DNA from: a virus
IMG/VR virus record: IMGVR_UViG_3300046734_000088
Coordinates: 1-20,446 of that record
Strand: one strand, 5' to 3'
Length of the DNA: 20,446 bases
The position numbers were made by a program, and so were the translations under genes. Shown here one piece after another: positions 19,645 through 20,446 of the stretch. Position 1 is the stretch's first letter, and every line of letters begins with the position of its first letter. The notes under the pieces were generated by a model, which ran no database searches, was not told the DNA's origin, and saw only the letters and a list, made by a program, of their open reading frames with translations.

Positions 19645-20446
19645 TAACGGTAGTAGCCTCCACCATAATACCCGCCCATTGGCTGGTACATGGGGCGCTG
19701 ATACATTGGTTGCCGATAGCCGCCCTTGCCGCCATAGGAGGGGAACCTCGGAGCTTGCCTCGGAAATACATCCCCCACCGGAGTAGGGAAGGGCATAGAT
19801 GTCTTGGGGGTCTGAGGGGTGGGGTCGCTAGCTGGATCAAAGCTGGAATCTACGTTGCGAGGATCAAAGAATGGTCTGGGTCCGCCGGTCATGGCAAACC
19901 TATCCTTCCCCCCCATCGGGCCTGTACCGGTGTTTTCAATCCCGTATGCGGAGTCAGCAACGGGGTCAGCATCTTCATAGCCTGTTGTTCCAGTCGGAAG
20001 TGGAGGTCTCACCGCATCGTCTGGCGCTCCGGGCACCATTCCGCGCATCATGCCAGTTGAGTAGGGGCGACCCTTGCCCATCATGGGACGCGCTGGGGCA
20101 TAGCCTCCGCCCTTGCCGCCTCCGTAGGGGCTGTATCCGCCATATCCGCCGAACCCTGATGGCCCTAGTAGGCCAGTCTGGGGCATGTATTGATTGGCCA
20201 TGCCATATCCGGATGAGTAGGGGTTCTGCGCAACCGATAGTGGGCTTGGGCCATATCCGCCCGAGTAGGGGTTCTGCCCATATGGGTTTGGTGGCGGCTG
20301 GATGCCTGTTCCGCCAGTGTTTTCGTTTGAAAACATCGGCCCTTGCTGGCCGGTTCCGCCTTTTGCTGATTGCCCATACTGAGAAAACATGTCTTGCTGT
20401 GCCTGTTGTTGCGCGGCAAGTTGGTCCATAAGGGCTTGTTGTTGTG
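19644..20446 (-). CDS. Gly/Tyr/Pro/Gln-rich low-complexity protein, possibly 5'-partial
   Basis: The frame is open to the right edge, with QQQAL before the ATG at 20429 (M1 of the 261-residue form), so the true start may lie outside. The N terminus is Gln/Ala-rich (MDQLAAQQQAQQDMFSQYGQ). The middle repeats NPYSGGYG (53-60) and NPYSSGYG (69-76), followed by a GFGGYGGYSPYGGGKGGGYA block (92-111). The end reads GGYRQPMYQRPMYQPMGGYY and GGGYYR. Aromatic-and-glycine low complexity of this kind is prion-like or adhesive and predicted disordered. There is no cysteine, signal peptide or membrane segment. It ends in a TAATG overlap with the HNH-like gene, so it belongs to the packaging operon. No function is assignable. 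Confidence 0.62.
   Translation of the reverse strand, partial: QQQALMDQLAAQQQAQQDMFSQYGQSAKGGTGQQGPMFSNENTGGTGIQPPPNPYGQNPYSGGYGPSPLSVAQNPYSSGYGMANQYMPQTGLLGPSGFGGYGGYSPYGGGKGGGYAPARPMMGKGRPYSTGMMRGMVPGAPDDAVRPPLPTGTTGYEDADPVADSAYGIENTGTGPMGGKDRFAMTGGPRPFFDPRNVDSSFDPASDPTPQTPKTSMPFPTPVGDVFPRQAPRFPSYGGKGGYRQPMYQRPMYQPMGGYYGGGYYR

Noticed and set aside
19871-20431. Plus-strand ORF of 186 codons
   Set aside because: Antisense of the Gly/Tyr-rich gene; repeated PSRGSAH blocks are the complement of NPYSSGYG repeats, and no recognisable domain is present.

Overview
The window is a structural-gene block of a tailed double-stranded DNA bacteriophage. All 27 genes I support are on the minus strand, so they are read from right (20446) to left (1). 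Start and stop codons mostly overlap (ATGA, TAATG or TGATG) or lie within a few bases of each other. No gap exceeds 85 bp, and there are no tRNA, rRNA, CRISPR, integrase or transposase signatures. The proteins resemble families I know from marine (pelagic) phages and uncultured marine virus contigs. A marine phage of a Gram-negative, perhaps alphaproteobacterial, host is likely, but this rests on remembered resemblance and not on a search.

Packaging and head (20446 to about 10800). In transcription order: a Gly/Tyr/Pro/Gln-rich low-complexity protein that runs off the right edge; a small HNH-like basic protein; the large terminase with intact ATPase and nuclease motifs; an unrecognised 228-residue protein; a small Lys/Gly-rich protein; an 811-residue portal; a 66-residue helical protein; a GroES-like co-chaperonin; a scaffolding-type protein; a conserved protein of unknown role; a putative head accessory protein; and a Mu gpT-like major capsid protein. 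A strong intrinsic terminator follows the capsid gene.

Connector and small-protein region (about 10790 to 7240). After the terminator comes a dyad that resembles a chromosomal parS site, then a 153-residue virion-type protein, a second terminator, and a 135-residue protein. Next are four very basic small genes in a row, including a 49-codon gene. Two head-tail adaptor candidates follow, with a 114-residue gene between them that looks like a zinc ribbon stripped of its cysteines.

Tail fibre and lysis region (about 7240 to 1). This holds a 92-residue conserved protein, a 148-residue virion-type protein, three repeat-rich fibre-like proteins (316, 662 and 323 residues), a 275-residue repeat protein, a protein with a tail-assembly-chaperone-like C terminus, two membrane-anchored coiled-coil proteins, an exported protein with a perfect EF-hand loop, and the first 25 codons of a putative 3-TM holin at the left edge.

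Read together: terminase and HNH protein package DNA through the portal into a shell built by the capsid and scaffold, with the GroES-like protein probably helping host GroEL fold capsid parts. Adaptors then join the tail, and the fibre proteins contact the host. No tape-measure, tail-tube or nozzle gene is visible, so those must lie outside the window if they exist. The most unusual items are the parS-like dyad, the cluster of tiny basic 'KKGG' proteins with a shared N-terminal peptide, the phage GroES, and the exported EF-hand protein.
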